A stretch of DNA of 64,000 nucleotides, from positions 62,001 through 126,000 of the forward strand of contig CALIAU010000015.1 of the NCBI GenBank assembly GCA_938045585.1. Reading direction: 5' to 3'. The position numbers were made by a program, and so were the translations under genes. Numbering within the stretch: the first letter of the stretch is position 1; the number at the start of each line of letters is the position of its first letter. The notes beneath the pieces were generated by a model. It saw nothing but the letters and a program-made list of their open reading frames with translations. It did not search any database and was not told the DNA's origin. This DNA comes from an uncultured Saprospiraceae bacterium (GTDB lineage Bacteria > Bacteroidota > Bacteroidia > Chitinophagales > Saprospiraceae). Positions 1 through 8,768 of the stretch are shown here, one piece after another.

Positions 1-1
1 T

Positions 2-670
2 GAAATTTTGAGATCCTATCAACTTGATTTTTCAAAACATACCACACCAATTAACGCTAACCGCATTCAATACGTCTGGAACTCTATAACTTCTCAATTA
101 GCTAAAGCGAATAAAAAATTCATATACAAAGCAGTTAAAGAAGGGGCAAGAGCAAGAGAATACGAAGCAGCCATCACATGGTTAAACCAAGCTGGGATTG
201 TACATCAAGTATATAATGTAACTAATCCTTCATTACCTCTTACAGCATATCGAGATTTATCAGCATTCAAAATTTACTTACATGATGTAGGATTATTGAT
301 GCGAATGTCCAAACTTAATCCAAGTGTGTTGCTGAATGGGAATGAATTATTTAAAGAATTCAAAGGATCATTTACTGAAAATTATGTATCACAAAGTCTT
401 AGAAATTCGCTTAATAATCCGCCAAGCTACTGGACATCTGATAGAACAGCAGAGGTTGATTTTCTTATTGAATATATGAATCAAATTATTCCAATAGAAG
501 TAAAATCAGGTAAAGCAACTCGTTCTCGAAGTTTGGCTGAGTATAACAAAAAATACAATCCTAGAATAAGGATTAGATTATCTCCTTTAAATTTTGATAC
601 TGATGGAGCTTTTATAAATATCCCCATATTCTTTAGCGATAATATCATAGAATTTATACACAAAATGTAA
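2..670 (+). CDS. C-terminal part of a DUF4143-type AAA+ ATPase (left-truncated)
   Basis: The reading frame is open to the left edge, so the N-terminal ATPase part (Walker motifs) lies outside the window. A TTG at position 8 is only the first start-like codon, not the real start. What remains is the family's C-terminal half. It has a winged-helix-like segment (about residues 60-90, 'WLNQAGIVHQVYNV'), a 'FKIYLHDVGLLMRM' strand typical of DUF4143, and a nuclease-like end with E-V-D-F-L-I and I-P-I-E-V-K-S-G (about residues 148-168), which matches the PD-(D/E)xK-like pattern of these proteins. Family members are single-gene ATPases of unclear role, often in accessory regions and patchily distributed. 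The family call is confident; the function is unknown. Confidence 0.8.
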   Translation, partial: EILRSYQLDFSKHTTPINANRIQYVWNSITSQLAKANKKFIYKAVKEGARAREYEAAITWLNQAGIVHQVYNVTNPSLPLTAYRDLSAFKIYLHDVGLLMRMSKLNPSVLLNGNELFKEFKGSFTENYVSQSLRNSLNNPPSYWTSDRTAEVDFLIEYMNQIIPIEVKSGKATRSRSLAEYNKKYNPRIRIRLSPLNFDTDGAFINIPIFFSDNIIEFIHKM

Positions 671-997
671 CAAACATTGAAAACAGAAGTTATACTAAGC
701 CATTCCTATAAGTAAGAATGAATAGTATGGAAAATTGAAGTCAAATACAAAGTAGTTTCCGTGACTATAAAAAGTTGAAAATGTATAACTGTTATAAGAT
801 CTATGTTGGCGATTATTGAAAATAATGGAGTGCCAGCTGCTGTAGAGAAATAAGCCAGCATCTAAAATCTAAAGTCTTCGATAAAGATAGGGTATATTCT
901 AGAATTCGCTATTTAACATAATATTAATTATAGGTATTTTACATTGGTCAAGAATCCCAGTATACTGCAATACTTAGTTTACCACATATTTATCCTA
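671..997. other. Gene-poor stretch, no intact gene
   Basis: About 330 bases between the end of the ATPase gene and the convergent SRPBCC gene. No open frame of useful length, RNA gene or strong terminator hairpin was seen. The only coding-like signal is the short broken frame at 803-921, listed separately. A DUF4143 gene next to a degraded fragment suggests a decaying accessory region, but this is inference. Confidence 0.5.
803..921 (+). pseudogene. Possible remnant of a small helix-turn-helix-like gene (frameshifted)
   Basis: From ATG 803 the frame reads M-L-A-I-I-E-N-N-G-V-P-A-A-V-E and then stops at 851. Moving the frame by two bases at 848-850 gives I-S-Q-H-L-K-S-K-V-F-D-K-D-R-V-Y-S-R-I-R-Y-L-T and a stop at 919. 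Joined, the two halves read like a short winged-helix or helix-turn-helix segment (helix, 'NGVPAAVEISQHL' recognition-type region, 'RVYSRIRYL'). This is seen only by eye; without a homologue it could be chance. If real, the gene is broken by a one- or two-base indel and truncated upstream. Confidence 0.3.
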
Positions 998-1522
998 TTA
1001 ATGATTCACCAGTTCTAGTTTTCGTGGATCATCCTTATATGGATTCGATTTTTCATTTAAAACGATCCCATGTTCTAACCAGGCTTTTAAGTTCAACATC
1101 CAGAACGACCATCCAAGGCTGCAGCCATAGTAATACATTTTTATATCGTTCTCTGAAGCTGATGGAATTTCGGATTGATGTAATATGAGCTCTGTACGGT
1201 TCTCTTGTACTTTATTAAATTCTAGAGCAACCCTGCCACCTGGATTAAAGTCAAATTCTAATCGTTCATCTTGTTTTGCTAGCAATATATTACCCGTATG
1301 CGCATGTGGCCATCCAAACCATTGCCAGTAAGCTGTATTACCAGATTGCACAAGCGCTGATTTATCAATATTTGTATCACCATCTACATACTCAGCCTTT
1401 TCAAAGAACCATTTCTCTAGTTCTGATGATTTGGCCCAGGCATTATACACAGTGGAAATATCAGCATTAATGAAGATGCGACGTGTAAAATCAGTCCACC
1501 CTGATGAGAAGGTCATTTCCAT
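998..1522 (-). CDS. SRPBCC / AHSA1-like domain protein
   Basis: A 174-residue protein, the usual size for a single START-like SRPBCC (AHSA1) domain. It opens with the family pattern 'RRIFINADISTVYNAWAKS' and 'LEKWFF', where W-F follows the first helix. A glycine-rich strand (F-N-P-G-G-R-V) and a long C-terminal helix containing G-W-S-F-W-M-L-N-L-K close the fold. Such proteins bind hydrophobic ligands or act as small-molecule-binding partners; the ligand here cannot be told. There is no signal peptide, so it should be cytoplasmic. The start is ATG at 1522, with a second Met two codons on. It is preceded on the same strand by an unknown gene 31 bp away, so co-transcription is possible. Confidence 0.8.
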   Translation of the reverse strand: MEMTFSSGWTDFTRRIFINADISTVYNAWAKSSELEKWFFEKAEYVDGDTNIDKSALVQSGNTAYWQWFGWPHAHTGNILLAKQDERLEFDFNPGGRVALEFNKVQENRTELILHQSEIPSASENDIKMYYYGCSLGWSFWMLNLKAWLEHGIVLNEKSNPYKDDPRKLELVNH

Positions 1523-1552
1523 AGATTTCTATTTAACATAATAATGTAGGGC

Positions 1553-2293
1553 CTAAGTATATTTTATAAGCTCCATTTTCTTGCATTTATTATCATTCCA
1601 TTGTCTAATGCGTTTGTCCAACAATTGTTGACTAGCTTTTAATTCTTTTAGAGTCCATAATTTAATTTGTTTACTAGCACTGTCCTTAGCAGCAAATTTA
1701 GATCGTGCACGTTTGCCTAATTCTTTTAAAAATTCAGAAAAGAATTTAAAAACAATCTTTTTGTCTTTTTGCCAAAGCATAATCATAAAATAGTTTCCAT
1801 TGATGTTATCCAAGTCTTCAAATACATCTTCCACATCGTCATCAATCTCCGTAATTAAATCAAAAATCCGCCAATCCGCTAAGCTATAGTCTTTCTTTAG
1901 CTCCGGGATATAATCATATATAATTCTACGCATGAGTTTAACATCACAGGACTTGTAGAAATAGTAATACTCCAAGGAATAATCTGTGGGGTATTTATTT
2001 GTTCTTAATTGCAATTCATGCTTTTGATAACGCTCTATATGTTTTAGGTACTCCTCTGCCCTCTTCTTGCTTATACCTAAGTCTTTCATGCATCTATAAA
2101 TCTCCTTCCAATACTTCTTTAATTCAGACTTTTTTGTTTTCCAATTTGATTCTAGATATAAATCAAGATGATAGATAGCAATTTGGAGTTGCACTAATCC
2201 CCTATACAGACTGCTTTCTTTGGAGTAATTGCCTTTCGCTAAGAGTGTTGGAAGTTTCCTATATTCAAATAATGCATCAATTTTCTTTTCCAT
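1553..2293 (-). CDS. Hypothetical charged alpha-helical protein
   Basis: I do not recognise this family. The protein (about 246 residues from the Met at 2293; a longer frame from 2314 adds only seven hydrophobic residues) is rich in Lys, Glu, Tyr and Trp and appears entirely helical. A 'K-K-R-A-E-E-Y-L-K-H-I-E-R-Y' segment lies near residues 80-95, an acidic 'EIDDDVEDVFEDLDNI' stretch near 150-165, and a basic C-terminus. There is no signal peptide or clear membrane helix. I prefer the later Met because the protein then begins with a normal soluble N-terminus (M-E-K-K-I-D-A-L-F). It could be an RNA- or nucleotide-binding helical protein, but nothing shows this. Confidence 0.6.
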   Translation of the reverse strand: MEKKIDALFEYRKLPTLLAKGNYSKESSLYRGLVQLQIAIYHLDLYLESNWKTKKSELKKYWKEIYRCMKDLGISKKRAEEYLKHIERYQKHELQLRTNKYPTDYSLEYYYFYKSCDVKLMRRIIYDYIPELKKDYSLADWRIFDLITEIDDDVEDVFEDLDNINGNYFMIMLWQKDKKIVFKFFSEFLKELGKRARSKFAAKDSASKQIKLWTLKELKASQQLLDKRIRQWNDNKCKKMELIKYT

Positions 2294-2440
2294 GCTGTAA
2301 AAAAACAAAATCATAGCTTAGCAAACAACTTGATTTATTTTTAGAAAAAAATCGAAATATGATTTACCTTTTCGTTTACCAAGCAACTAATAGGTGTTAG
2401 GAACTTAGTATTTAGAATAAACTCCATAAATATTACAATT

Positions 2441-3352
2441 ATGAAAACTCTTAAAAATCTTTGTATTCTCCTTATTCTTAGTGTCTTCTGCATACCTATA
2501 CATGCACAGTTTGGTGGTTTAGGTAAGAAAATCATGAATAAAACTGCGGATAAACTAGAAAGAAAAATTGAAAACGAAGTAGCAGAGCGTGTTGCAAACG
2601 AAATTGCATCGCGTGCAATGCGACCAATTAATACTGTATTAGATTCCATCTTTAAGGCAGAAAAGGTAAACTGGGAAGAAATGGGTAAATCCATGGAAGA
2701 TTTTGCCGCGAATATGGACCGTACTGCCGATTTACCTGCATCCTATAGTTTTGATTTTGTGGTCGACATTGAAATGAAAGACTATGACAAGAACAAGCAT
2801 AAGATGGAAATGTACTTATCTAAGGACAATAATTATTTTGGTATGCGAAACCCAGATGATGGAGATAGAAAAAATGATATTGTTGTGATGGATTTTGAAA
2901 AAGGAATAACAGGTATGTTTAGAGAGGTGGATGGCAAAAAGGAAGTAATGGCCCTACCTAACATGACTGAAATGGGAATGGCAATTGCTGTCGCAGCAAT
3001 TGATGAAGAAGAATTTTCAGATTTCGAATTTAAGAAAACAGGCAAGACTAAAAATATCCATGGCTATGAGTGTCACGAATATGTAGGTGAGACAGAAGAT
3101 GAAGAAATGAAAGGATATATTGCACATGACTTTCCGGTGGATATGATGAGTGTTTTTGGAGAAGCAAGTAAGCAGTTTATGCCAAAAAATCTGACGGATA
3201 TAACAGAAGAAATGAAGGGCTTGACAATGAAGTCAGAGAGTAAATTTAAGAACGGGAAAAAATCGACTTGGGAAGTGAAGAAGATTAATGATGATGGTCA
3301 TACCTTGCAGATTTCTGACTATAAAAAAGTAGGGATATCAGCAGCAAATTAA
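2441..3352 (+). CDS. Secreted DUF4412-like protein
   Basis: A 303-residue protein with a signal peptide (M-K-T-L-K-N, hydrophobic core, cleavage near A-H-A-Q at about residue 22). An alanine/glutamate-rich amphipathic helix (about 30-65) follows, then a beta-rich domain (about 100-290) with 'IHGYECHEYVGETEDEEMKGYIAHD'-type features. The pattern of a strand, a His-Gly-Tyr-x-Cys-His motif and later 'MKSESKFKNGKKSTWEV' fits DUF4412, a periplasmic lipoprotein-like beta fold common in Bacteroidota. Its role is unknown. The gene stands alone and shares a strong bidirectional hairpin with the convergent reductase gene. Start: first ATG before the signal peptide. Confidence 0.7.
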   Translation: MKTLKNLCILLILSVFCIPIHAQFGGLGKKIMNKTADKLERKIENEVAERVANEIASRAMRPINTVLDSIFKAEKVNWEEMGKSMEDFAANMDRTADLPASYSFDFVVDIEMKDYDKNKHKMEMYLSKDNNYFGMRNPDDGDRKNDIVVMDFEKGITGMFREVDGKKEVMALPNMTEMGMAIAVAAIDEEEFSDFEFKKTGKTKNIHGYECHEYVGETEDEEMKGYIAHDFPVDMMSVFGEASKQFMPKNLTDITEEMKGLTMKSESKFKNGKKSTWEVKKINDDGHTLQISDYKKVGISAAN

Positions 3353-3379
3353 CAACAAGCTAAACTAGTTTATATATAC

Positions 3380-3410
3380 AAAAGGCTTCTAATTGAATTA
3401 GAAGCCTTTT
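3380..3410. terminator. Bidirectional hairpin terminator
   Basis: A perfect 15-bp inverted repeat (AAAAGGCTTCTAATT and its complement around a single G) lies between two convergent genes. Runs of A and T flank the stem on both sides, so it can work as a rho-independent terminator for the DUF4412 gene and for the aldo/keto reductase gene. Confidence 0.85.
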
Positions 3411-3440
3411 GCTTTTTCAACCTATAGTTTTCACTAGTCT

Positions 3441-4481
3441 TTAAGGAGTGGCGTTAGGATACAATTCATTAATCTCCTCGATCCCTTTTAAAACCTCATC
3501 AGAAAGCTCAAGATCAATGCTATCAATATTTTCCTTCAACTGTTCCATATTCGTAGCTCCAAAAATATTACTACTGACAAAGGGTCTTGAATTCACAAAT
3601 GCCAATGCCATTTGGCTGGTAGTCAATCCATGTTCCTGTGCAAGTGCATGATACTTATCAGCAGCGGGTAAGGCATTCACTCCTCTATAACGTGGCCAAT
3701 GTGTTTTAAACTTATTTAAACGACTTTTTTCATTTGCTCTCCCATCACTATATTTTCCTGTTAATAGTCCCATGGCTAATGGGGAATATGCTAAGAGTCC
3801 AATCTTTTCTCTGATAGACACTTCTGACATTGCATATTCAAAAGTTCGGTTAGTAAGACTATACGGATTTTGAATAGACACTGGTCTGTCTACTTGCATA
3901 GCATCGCAAATTTGTAAATGGCGCATGGTGCCCCAGGGTGTTTCATTCGACAAACCATAGTGGCGGATTTTGCCTGCCTTTTTTAATTCTTCCAGAGTAG
4001 ATATAACATCAGAAAAATTGTCCTGCCATTCTGTATCATGCGTATAGTAACGTGTGCCAAATCGAGGAGACTGCCTTTCCGGCCAATGCAATTGGTAGAG
4101 ATCTAAATACTCTGTTCTTAAGCGTGCCAAGGACTTTTCAATTGCCTCCATAATTGCTCTACGCCCAAAGCCTAAATCTTCGCGTATATAACTCGCTAAA
4201 TATGGGGAAGGACCGCTTACCTTGGATGCGAGGATATACTTATCTCTATTTTTTCTTGCCTGAATCCAAGTACCAATAAATTCTTCAGTTTTCCCATAGG
4301 TTTTCTGTCGACAAGGAACGGCATATATTTCTGCAGTATCTATTATATTAATCCCACGGTCAAGTGCATAGTCTAGTTGTTCGTGCGCCTCTTGTTCTGT
4401 GTTTTGTTGCCCAAAGGTCATTGTACCTAGGCACAGTTTACTGACCTCAATATCAGTATTGCCAAGTTTAGAATATTTCAT
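3441..4481 (-). CDS. tas: Tas-like NADP(H)-dependent aldo/keto reductase
   Basis: 346 residues, the same length as E. coli Tas and alike from end to end. It shows 'LGTMTFGQQNTEQEAHEQLDYA' at 18-39, the aldo/keto reductase tetrad Asp48, Tyr53, Lys87 (in I-L-A-S-K-V-S-G) and His132 (L-Y-Q-L-H-W-P), and the conserved 'SIQNPYSLTNRTFE' and 'VSSNIFGATNMEQLKENI' cofactor-binding segments. It should reduce carbonyl compounds in the cytoplasm using NADPH; the natural substrate of Tas proteins is not firmly known. The gene lies 14 bp downstream of a coiled-coil gene on the same strand, so the two may share a transcript. Family identity is firm. Confidence 0.9.
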   Translation of the reverse strand: MKYSKLGNTDIEVSKLCLGTMTFGQQNTEQEAHEQLDYALDRGINIIDTAEIYAVPCRQKTYGKTEEFIGTWIQARKNRDKYILASKVSGPSPYLASYIREDLGFGRRAIMEAIEKSLARLRTEYLDLYQLHWPERQSPRFGTRYYTHDTEWQDNFSDVISTLEELKKAGKIRHYGLSNETPWGTMRHLQICDAMQVDRPVSIQNPYSLTNRTFEYAMSEVSIREKIGLLAYSPLAMGLLTGKYSDGRANEKSRLNKFKTHWPRYRGVNALPAADKYHALAQEHGLTTSQMALAFVNSRPFVSSNIFGATNMEQLKENIDSIDLELSDEVLKGIEEINELYPNATP

Positions 4482-4495
4482 GTATATCTGTTCTT

Positions 4496-5434
4496 TTAGG
4501 ACTCTAAAATAGAGTCTCTTTTGTCATTTAATGTGATAGTAGATTCTTTTGCTTTTTGGAGTTCTCTGTTTAAGGAGGCATTGATGGATTCAATCTCGTC
4601 TCGGGTTTTTAACACATTATTTATGGTATGGTTTATCTTTTGTTGTACTATCCAATCGGAAATTAGATTGTCAAAAAAGAAATCTAGAAATGAATGAAAA
4701 TTTTGGAGTTTAAAACGTAGACTCACTTCCATGCCTAAGTCGCGCAGTTCTTTTTCGTAATAACGTAAAAGTTGCTGAGTGGTATGTACATAGCCATTTG
4801 CTTTGTCTATAGCATGGCGCTTTTGATAATTTGCACCTCTACCTCCTCTTCCAGCCATATCCCAATGTCCCCAATGCTTAGCATTTTTTAATTCATTATA
4901 GACAGCAATGACAGAACGTTTTGCCTTCTCCCCTGCTTCGATTGCTTCTACTATTTCCTTTTTAAGAATAAAGTTGCGCTCCAGCTGGTTTGCAATCTCG
5001 TATAAGTCGTTTGCAAGTGGATTGTTTGAACTTTTTATTTCAACTTCTCTCCGCTTTTTTAATTGCTCTAAATCACTTTTTAATTTAACGACAGACCTGG
5101 TCTTTTTTTCAAGCAGCTCTTTTTCGTAAATTAAAAGGTCATGCGTCTTTTTGAGTTCTTTGTATTTAAGTGTGGCTTGTAGATATTCTTGTCGTTCTAT
5201 TTCTAGTTGTTCTTCCTTGCTTCCAAGCACCTTTGTGAAGAGTGATTTGAGACCAATCTTCTCTAGATTTTCAATATCCTTTAGCTCATCATCAATTACT
5301 TTATCCAGTTTATCGAGTTCTATATTAGAACTAGATATTTGCTCTAGAATATCATCTAAATGACTTTGTATTTTCTCAAGAGAATTAATCTCTCCTAAAA
5401 TTGCGTGTATTTCGGCTTGTATTCTACTTTCCAC
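4496..5434 (-). CDS. Hypothetical coiled-coil protein
   Basis: A 312-residue soluble protein of unknown family. Residues about 1-160 are long charged heptad-rich coiled coil (many E, K, L, I). A short conserved-looking break at about 185-205 holds 'HWGHWDMAGRGGRGANYQKRH', rich in Trp, His and Gly, and is probably a functional loop. A further helical segment with aromatic residues ('FHSFLDFFFDNLISDW') follows, then a final coiled coil. There is no signal peptide or membrane segment. It lies just upstream of tas. The glycine/tryptophan loop between two coiled coils is the part most likely to be diagnostic. The start is the first ATG, and no better one is seen. Confidence 0.65.
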   Translation of the reverse strand: MESRIQAEIHAILGEINSLEKIQSHLDDILEQISSSNIELDKLDKVIDDELKDIENLEKIGLKSLFTKVLGSKEEQLEIERQEYLQATLKYKELKKTHDLLIYEKELLEKKTRSVVKLKSDLEQLKKRREVEIKSSNNPLANDLYEIANQLERNFILKKEIVEAIEAGEKAKRSVIAVYNELKNAKHWGHWDMAGRGGRGANYQKRHAIDKANGYVHTTQQLLRYYEKELRDLGMEVSLRFKLQNFHSFLDFFFDNLISDWIVQQKINHTINNVLKTRDEIESINASLNRELQKAKESTITLNDKRDSILES

Positions 5435-5545
5435 TGGCTTTCTACGATTAATAGTATGAAATTATATAAATATTATTCAAAGTCTGTCTAACTTTAGAAT
5501 GAAGACAATTTATATTAAATTAAGGATGAATTAAAACTTGTACAA

Positions 5546-6535
5546 ATGGGATTTTTGAGCTCAATAAAAAAATTATTTTTTGCAACAGAAGCAGTAAGTA
5601 AATCAGCAGCAGAAAAGCTAGGTGATGCAGCAGTAAATGCAGGATCAGACGTTTTAGACAAATCAAAAGATGTAGCTGGTAATGTATTGGATACAGTAGG
5701 CGATAAAACAAGTGGTCTGCGGGATGCCATTATGGAGGGTGCTGGTACTGTATTAGAAAAAGGAAAAGATATTGTTTCTGATATCAGTGAAACGGATCTA
5801 GTAAAAAAAGCTTCGGATGTAACTGAGTCTATTGGTGAAAAGGTGATGAGTGCGGGAGATAAGCTAGGCGAAGTCGTTGAGGGAGTTGGTGATAAGGTCT
5901 TGAATACCGGAGATACTATTACTGATACGGGCAGTGATGCTGCTAGTGCTGTAGAAGGTACTATAGGGAAAGTGGGAGGAACAGTATTAGCTGCTGGAGC
6001 AGGTGCTACAGAAAAATTAACGGATATCGCTGAAGATGTGGGTTCTAAGGTACTTGAAGTAGGTGGAGATCTTACAGACAAAGCTGCTGCCCTTGCGGAA
6101 GATGTGGGTGCTAAAGTATTGGACACTGCAGGTCCAATATCAGAGAAAGTAGGATCTAAAGTTTTGGATGTGAAAGATGATATGGTGGAAAGAGCGAAAG
6201 AAATAACGGATGATCTTGGCAACAAATTAGACGAGACCATAGAAAAAGCTGAAAAATTTGCCGCAGAAGAAGCAGCCAAGCCTAAAAAAGAATTTGTGGA
6301 CGATACACTGGATATCAGTGGCTCTACCCTAGACGGAACAGACGATTTCTTTTCTAAGGCATCAAAGTATGCAGATGGCGATCACGGTGCCTTTTCCGAG
6401 GGAAAAATCACTATTTCAGATGAAAAATTGCCCCTAGATTCTCCTAAAGAACCTATCAAAGCAGCTGGTTTTATTGACCTTGATGGCGATGGGGATGAAA
6501 TAGTAGATGATGCGATTTTAGATGAAAGTGAATAA
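5546..6535 (+). CDS. LEA-like / apolipoprotein-like repeat protein
   Basis: A 329-residue protein of low complexity. From about residue 15 to 245 it is built of irregular 11- to 20-residue amphipathic repeats rich in A, D, K, G, V and T, with recurring 'VGDKV', 'VGSKVL', 'EDVGAKVLD' and 'KDVAGNVLD'. This composition resembles late-embryogenesis-abundant (LEA) group 3 proteins and other surface-binding amphipathic helices such as YtxH-like proteins. The C-terminus is acidic with 'DLDGDGDEIVDDA', a possible calcium-binding loop. No signal peptide is evident. A desiccation or membrane-surface protective role is inference from composition only. The long antisense frame is a by-product of the repeat composition. 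Confidence 0.7.
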   Translation: MGFLSSIKKLFFATEAVSKSAAEKLGDAAVNAGSDVLDKSKDVAGNVLDTVGDKTSGLRDAIMEGAGTVLEKGKDIVSDISETDLVKKASDVTESIGEKVMSAGDKLGEVVEGVGDKVLNTGDTITDTGSDAASAVEGTIGKVGGTVLAAGAGATEKLTDIAEDVGSKVLEVGGDLTDKAAALAEDVGAKVLDTAGPISEKVGSKVLDVKDDMVERAKEITDDLGNKLDETIEKAEKFAAEEAAKPKKEFVDDTLDISGSTLDGTDDFFSKASKYADGDHGAFSEGKITISDEKLPLDSPKEPIKAAGFIDLDGDGDEIVDDAILDESE

Positions 6536-6605
6536 TTTTCACATCTAAGGCAGCATTTCTAGAATGTATAGGGTCTTGACATTGAATAGTGATTAATAGA
6601 TTAGT

Positions 6606-7166
6606 ATGTCCCCTTTAAATATCAAAGGTATTACTGAAAAAGATCTCATAGAACAATGCTTAAGAGGCGAGCGGAGTTCGCAGAAAGAACTTTTTGAGCT
6701 CTATGCACCAAAAATGATGCATGTATGCTTAAGATATGCACGCTACAACGCTGAAGCACAAGACTTTATGCAAGAAGGCTTTGTGCGTGTCTTTAAGTAT
6801 CTATCTCAGTATAACTTTGAGGGTTCCTTTGAAGGATGGATTCGCAGGATAATGATTAATACTGCTCTAAAGAACTTGAAAAAGAAGAGCGTATCTCATG
6901 AATTTCCTGGCTTAGATAATTATAAAGAACGTAGTGTGGATCCCACCATCTTCTCTAAATTATCTGAGCAAGAGTTGCTAAAACTCATCAGCGAATTACC
7001 AAATGGATATAAAATTGTATTTAATCTCTTTGCAATAGAGGGTTACTCCCATAAGGAAATTGGTGAACAGTTAGGTATTGGAGAAAGTACTTCTCGTTCC
7101 CAACTTGTGAAGGCAAGGCGTCTATTGCAAACTAAAATTTATAATTTAAAAAAGCTTGCAGTGTGA
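6606..7166 (+). CDS. ECF-type RNA polymerase sigma factor
   Basis: 186 residues, typical of extracytoplasmic-function sigma factors. Sigma region 2 spans about residues 28-95 ('LFELYAPKMMHVCLRYARY', 'DFMQEGFVRVFKYLSQYNFEGSFEGWIRRI'), with the core-binding acidic segment and the -10-recognition helix. Region 4 spans about 121-180 ('LPNGYKIVFNLFAIEGYSHKEIGEQL'), where G-Y-S-H-K-E-I-G-E-Q-L and S-T-S-R-S-Q-L form the helix-turn-helix. The stop codon overlaps the GTG start of the next gene by 4 bp, so sigma factor and its partner are translationally coupled. That partner probably controls the sigma factor's release. Confidence 0.92.
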   Translation: MSPLNIKGITEKDLIEQCLRGERSSQKELFELYAPKMMHVCLRYARYNAEAQDFMQEGFVRVFKYLSQYNFEGSFEGWIRRIMINTALKNLKKKSVSHEFPGLDNYKERSVDPTIFSKLSEQELLKLISELPNGYKIVFNLFAIEGYSHKEIGEQLGIGESTSRSQLVKARRLLQTKIYNLKKLAV

Positions 7167-8725
7167 AAAAGAGCTTAGACAAGGCATTTAAAGATAAGTT
7201 AGAGCATGGTACTGCTTCTTACCCTGAGGACCTTTGGGATAAGATAGAAGCGCAGTTACCGCAAGAAGAAAACGCACCCTCCAGCTTTTTAGGAAACTTC
7301 GGTATTTTGGGTTCTCTTCTATTGTTACTCCTCTTTAGTTTTGGACTATATTATTTTACTAAAGCAGATACGAACACAGATCAGTCTATTGAGACTTCTA
7401 TAAGTGAAGTACAAACAGAAGCGAATCAAACTCAAAATAGCAAGAGGCCTAATACAAGAGCAAATATATCTCAATCCGAAATACTATCATCAACTGATCT
7501 AGATGATAAAATAGAAATCAATCAAGACAAAGGAGAAATATTAATAAGCAACGATGAAAATCAAACTAGTGCTAACAGCAACACCGTATTAGGTAATAAC
7601 AGAATTATTGGATATACAAACAATTCTACAAGTTCAGAAAGAAATTTGATACCACGGGAGGAAAATCAGTTTAATAGCTCTGTTGTTAATCAATTAGCAA
7701 ATGTAGATCGTAATGATGCTGTTCAGCAGCAAGAAAAGAGATTTACACAAGACTATGCTGTGGGCAGTTCGGAGTTTATATCTTCTGATGGTGCTAACAA
7801 TATTCTCTTAAACAAAGGAGACACTAATTCCGAAGCTGCTAAACCTGCAAGTAAGAGTTTAGCAGAATTAGAAGGAAAGGCTAGATCTGTTGACAATACA
7901 AGCAATGCGAATGCATTCCTAGCGCGATTAGAAAGTAGAAAAATAGAATCAGTTCAGTATTTAAAAAGTAACAGACGTAGATATAATGCCAAGAAACTCT
8001 TGACAGAATGTCCAGCATTTATAATAACAGGCGGAAAAGGTATAATACTAGATTTTTACTTTTCCCCTGACTATGCAATGCGCGAATTTAATCCACGCGA
8101 TATAGAATTTATTCAGTATTCAGCAGAACGAGCTAGTACTGAAAATCCATTCTTATCTTTTTCTGCGGGAATGCGCTTTTCTTATGTGAATAAATCAGGC
8201 CTAGCCTTAAGAACTGGCATAAACTTTACGCAGATAAATGAGAACTTTCAGTACCTCAATACAAATGTAACAGGCGTAGATACTATTATTAAAATTCAAG
8301 ATGGAACAAACGTGCGCGATACTACCTTTGTAGAAATTGGCGAAACAGTAGAGCTTAGTACGCACAATCGCTACCGCTCTGTTGATGTGCCAATGCTTAT
8401 TGGCTTAGAAATGCCATTCAACAGAAAGGTAAAACTCAGTCTAAATGCAGGTGTATTTGTAAACCTATTGTTCCAACAAAGAGGACGCTTTATAGACCAA
8501 CAAGGTCATCCAAATTGGTTTGTAGGTCAAAACGTGTATAAGACAAGTCTAGGACTAAGTTATTACGGTAGTTTAGGGGTTAACTACTTTATAAATCCGA
8601 GAATGGACTTTATGTTAGAACCAAATCTAAGGTACTACTCTCAATCCTTTACGGTAAATAACTATCCGCTAACACAGGAGTATTTAAAGTTTGGAGTACT
8701 AACCGGTATACGATATCATTTTTAA
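7163..8725 (+). CDS. Predicted trans-envelope regulator: cytoplasmic head, membrane helix and outer-membrane barrel
   Basis: 520 residues, GTG start overlapping the sigma stop (GTGTGA). Residues 1-45 form a short charged cytoplasmic segment with 'YPEDLWDKIEAQL', the arrangement seen in many Bacteroidota anti-sigma-like proteins. Residues about 46-66 are one membrane helix. Residues about 70-270 form a long Asn/Gln/Ser/Thr-rich linker with no fold. Residues about 280-520 look like a PorT-family outer-membrane beta-barrel: 'FSAGMRFSYVNKSGLALRTGINF', 'MLIGLEMPF', 'MLEPNLRYYS', and a C-terminal aromatic strand ending R-Y-H-F. If correct, one chain reaches from cytoplasm to outer membrane and could signal to the ECF factor. 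The role is inferred from position; the topology is read directly. Confidence 0.75.
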   Translation: MKKSLDKAFKDKLEHGTASYPEDLWDKIEAQLPQEENAPSSFLGNFGILGSLLLLLLFSFGLYYFTKADTNTDQSIETSISEVQTEANQTQNSKRPNTRANISQSEILSSTDLDDKIEINQDKGEILISNDENQTSANSNTVLGNNRIIGYTNNSTSSERNLIPREENQFNSSVVNQLANVDRNDAVQQQEKRFTQDYAVGSSEFISSDGANNILLNKGDTNSEAAKPASKSLAELEGKARSVDNTSNANAFLARLESRKIESVQYLKSNRRRYNAKKLLTECPAFIITGGKGIILDFYFSPDYAMREFNPRDIEFIQYSAERASTENPFLSFSAGMRFSYVNKSGLALRTGINFTQINENFQYLNTNVTGVDTIIKIQDGTNVRDTTFVEIGETVELSTHNRYRSVDVPMLIGLEMPFNRKVKLSLNAGVFVNLLFQQRGRFIDQQGHPNWFVGQNVYKTSLGLSYYGSLGVNYFINPRMDFMLEPNLRYYSQSFTVNNYPLTQEYLKFGVLTGIRYHF

Positions 8726-8768
8726 GCAAATAAGCAGCGAAAGCAACCAACGAAGTATCTAATTAAAA

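Noticed and set aside
2341-2694. 117-residue minus-strand frame
   Set aside because: It overlaps the start of the DUF4412 gene, has no domain, and its composition fits an antisense shadow.
5515-6279. 254-residue minus-strand frame opposite the LEA-like gene
   Set aside because: It is the mirror of a low-complexity repeat gene; its Ser/Thr/Ala/Pro composition is a by-product and there is no start context or family match.
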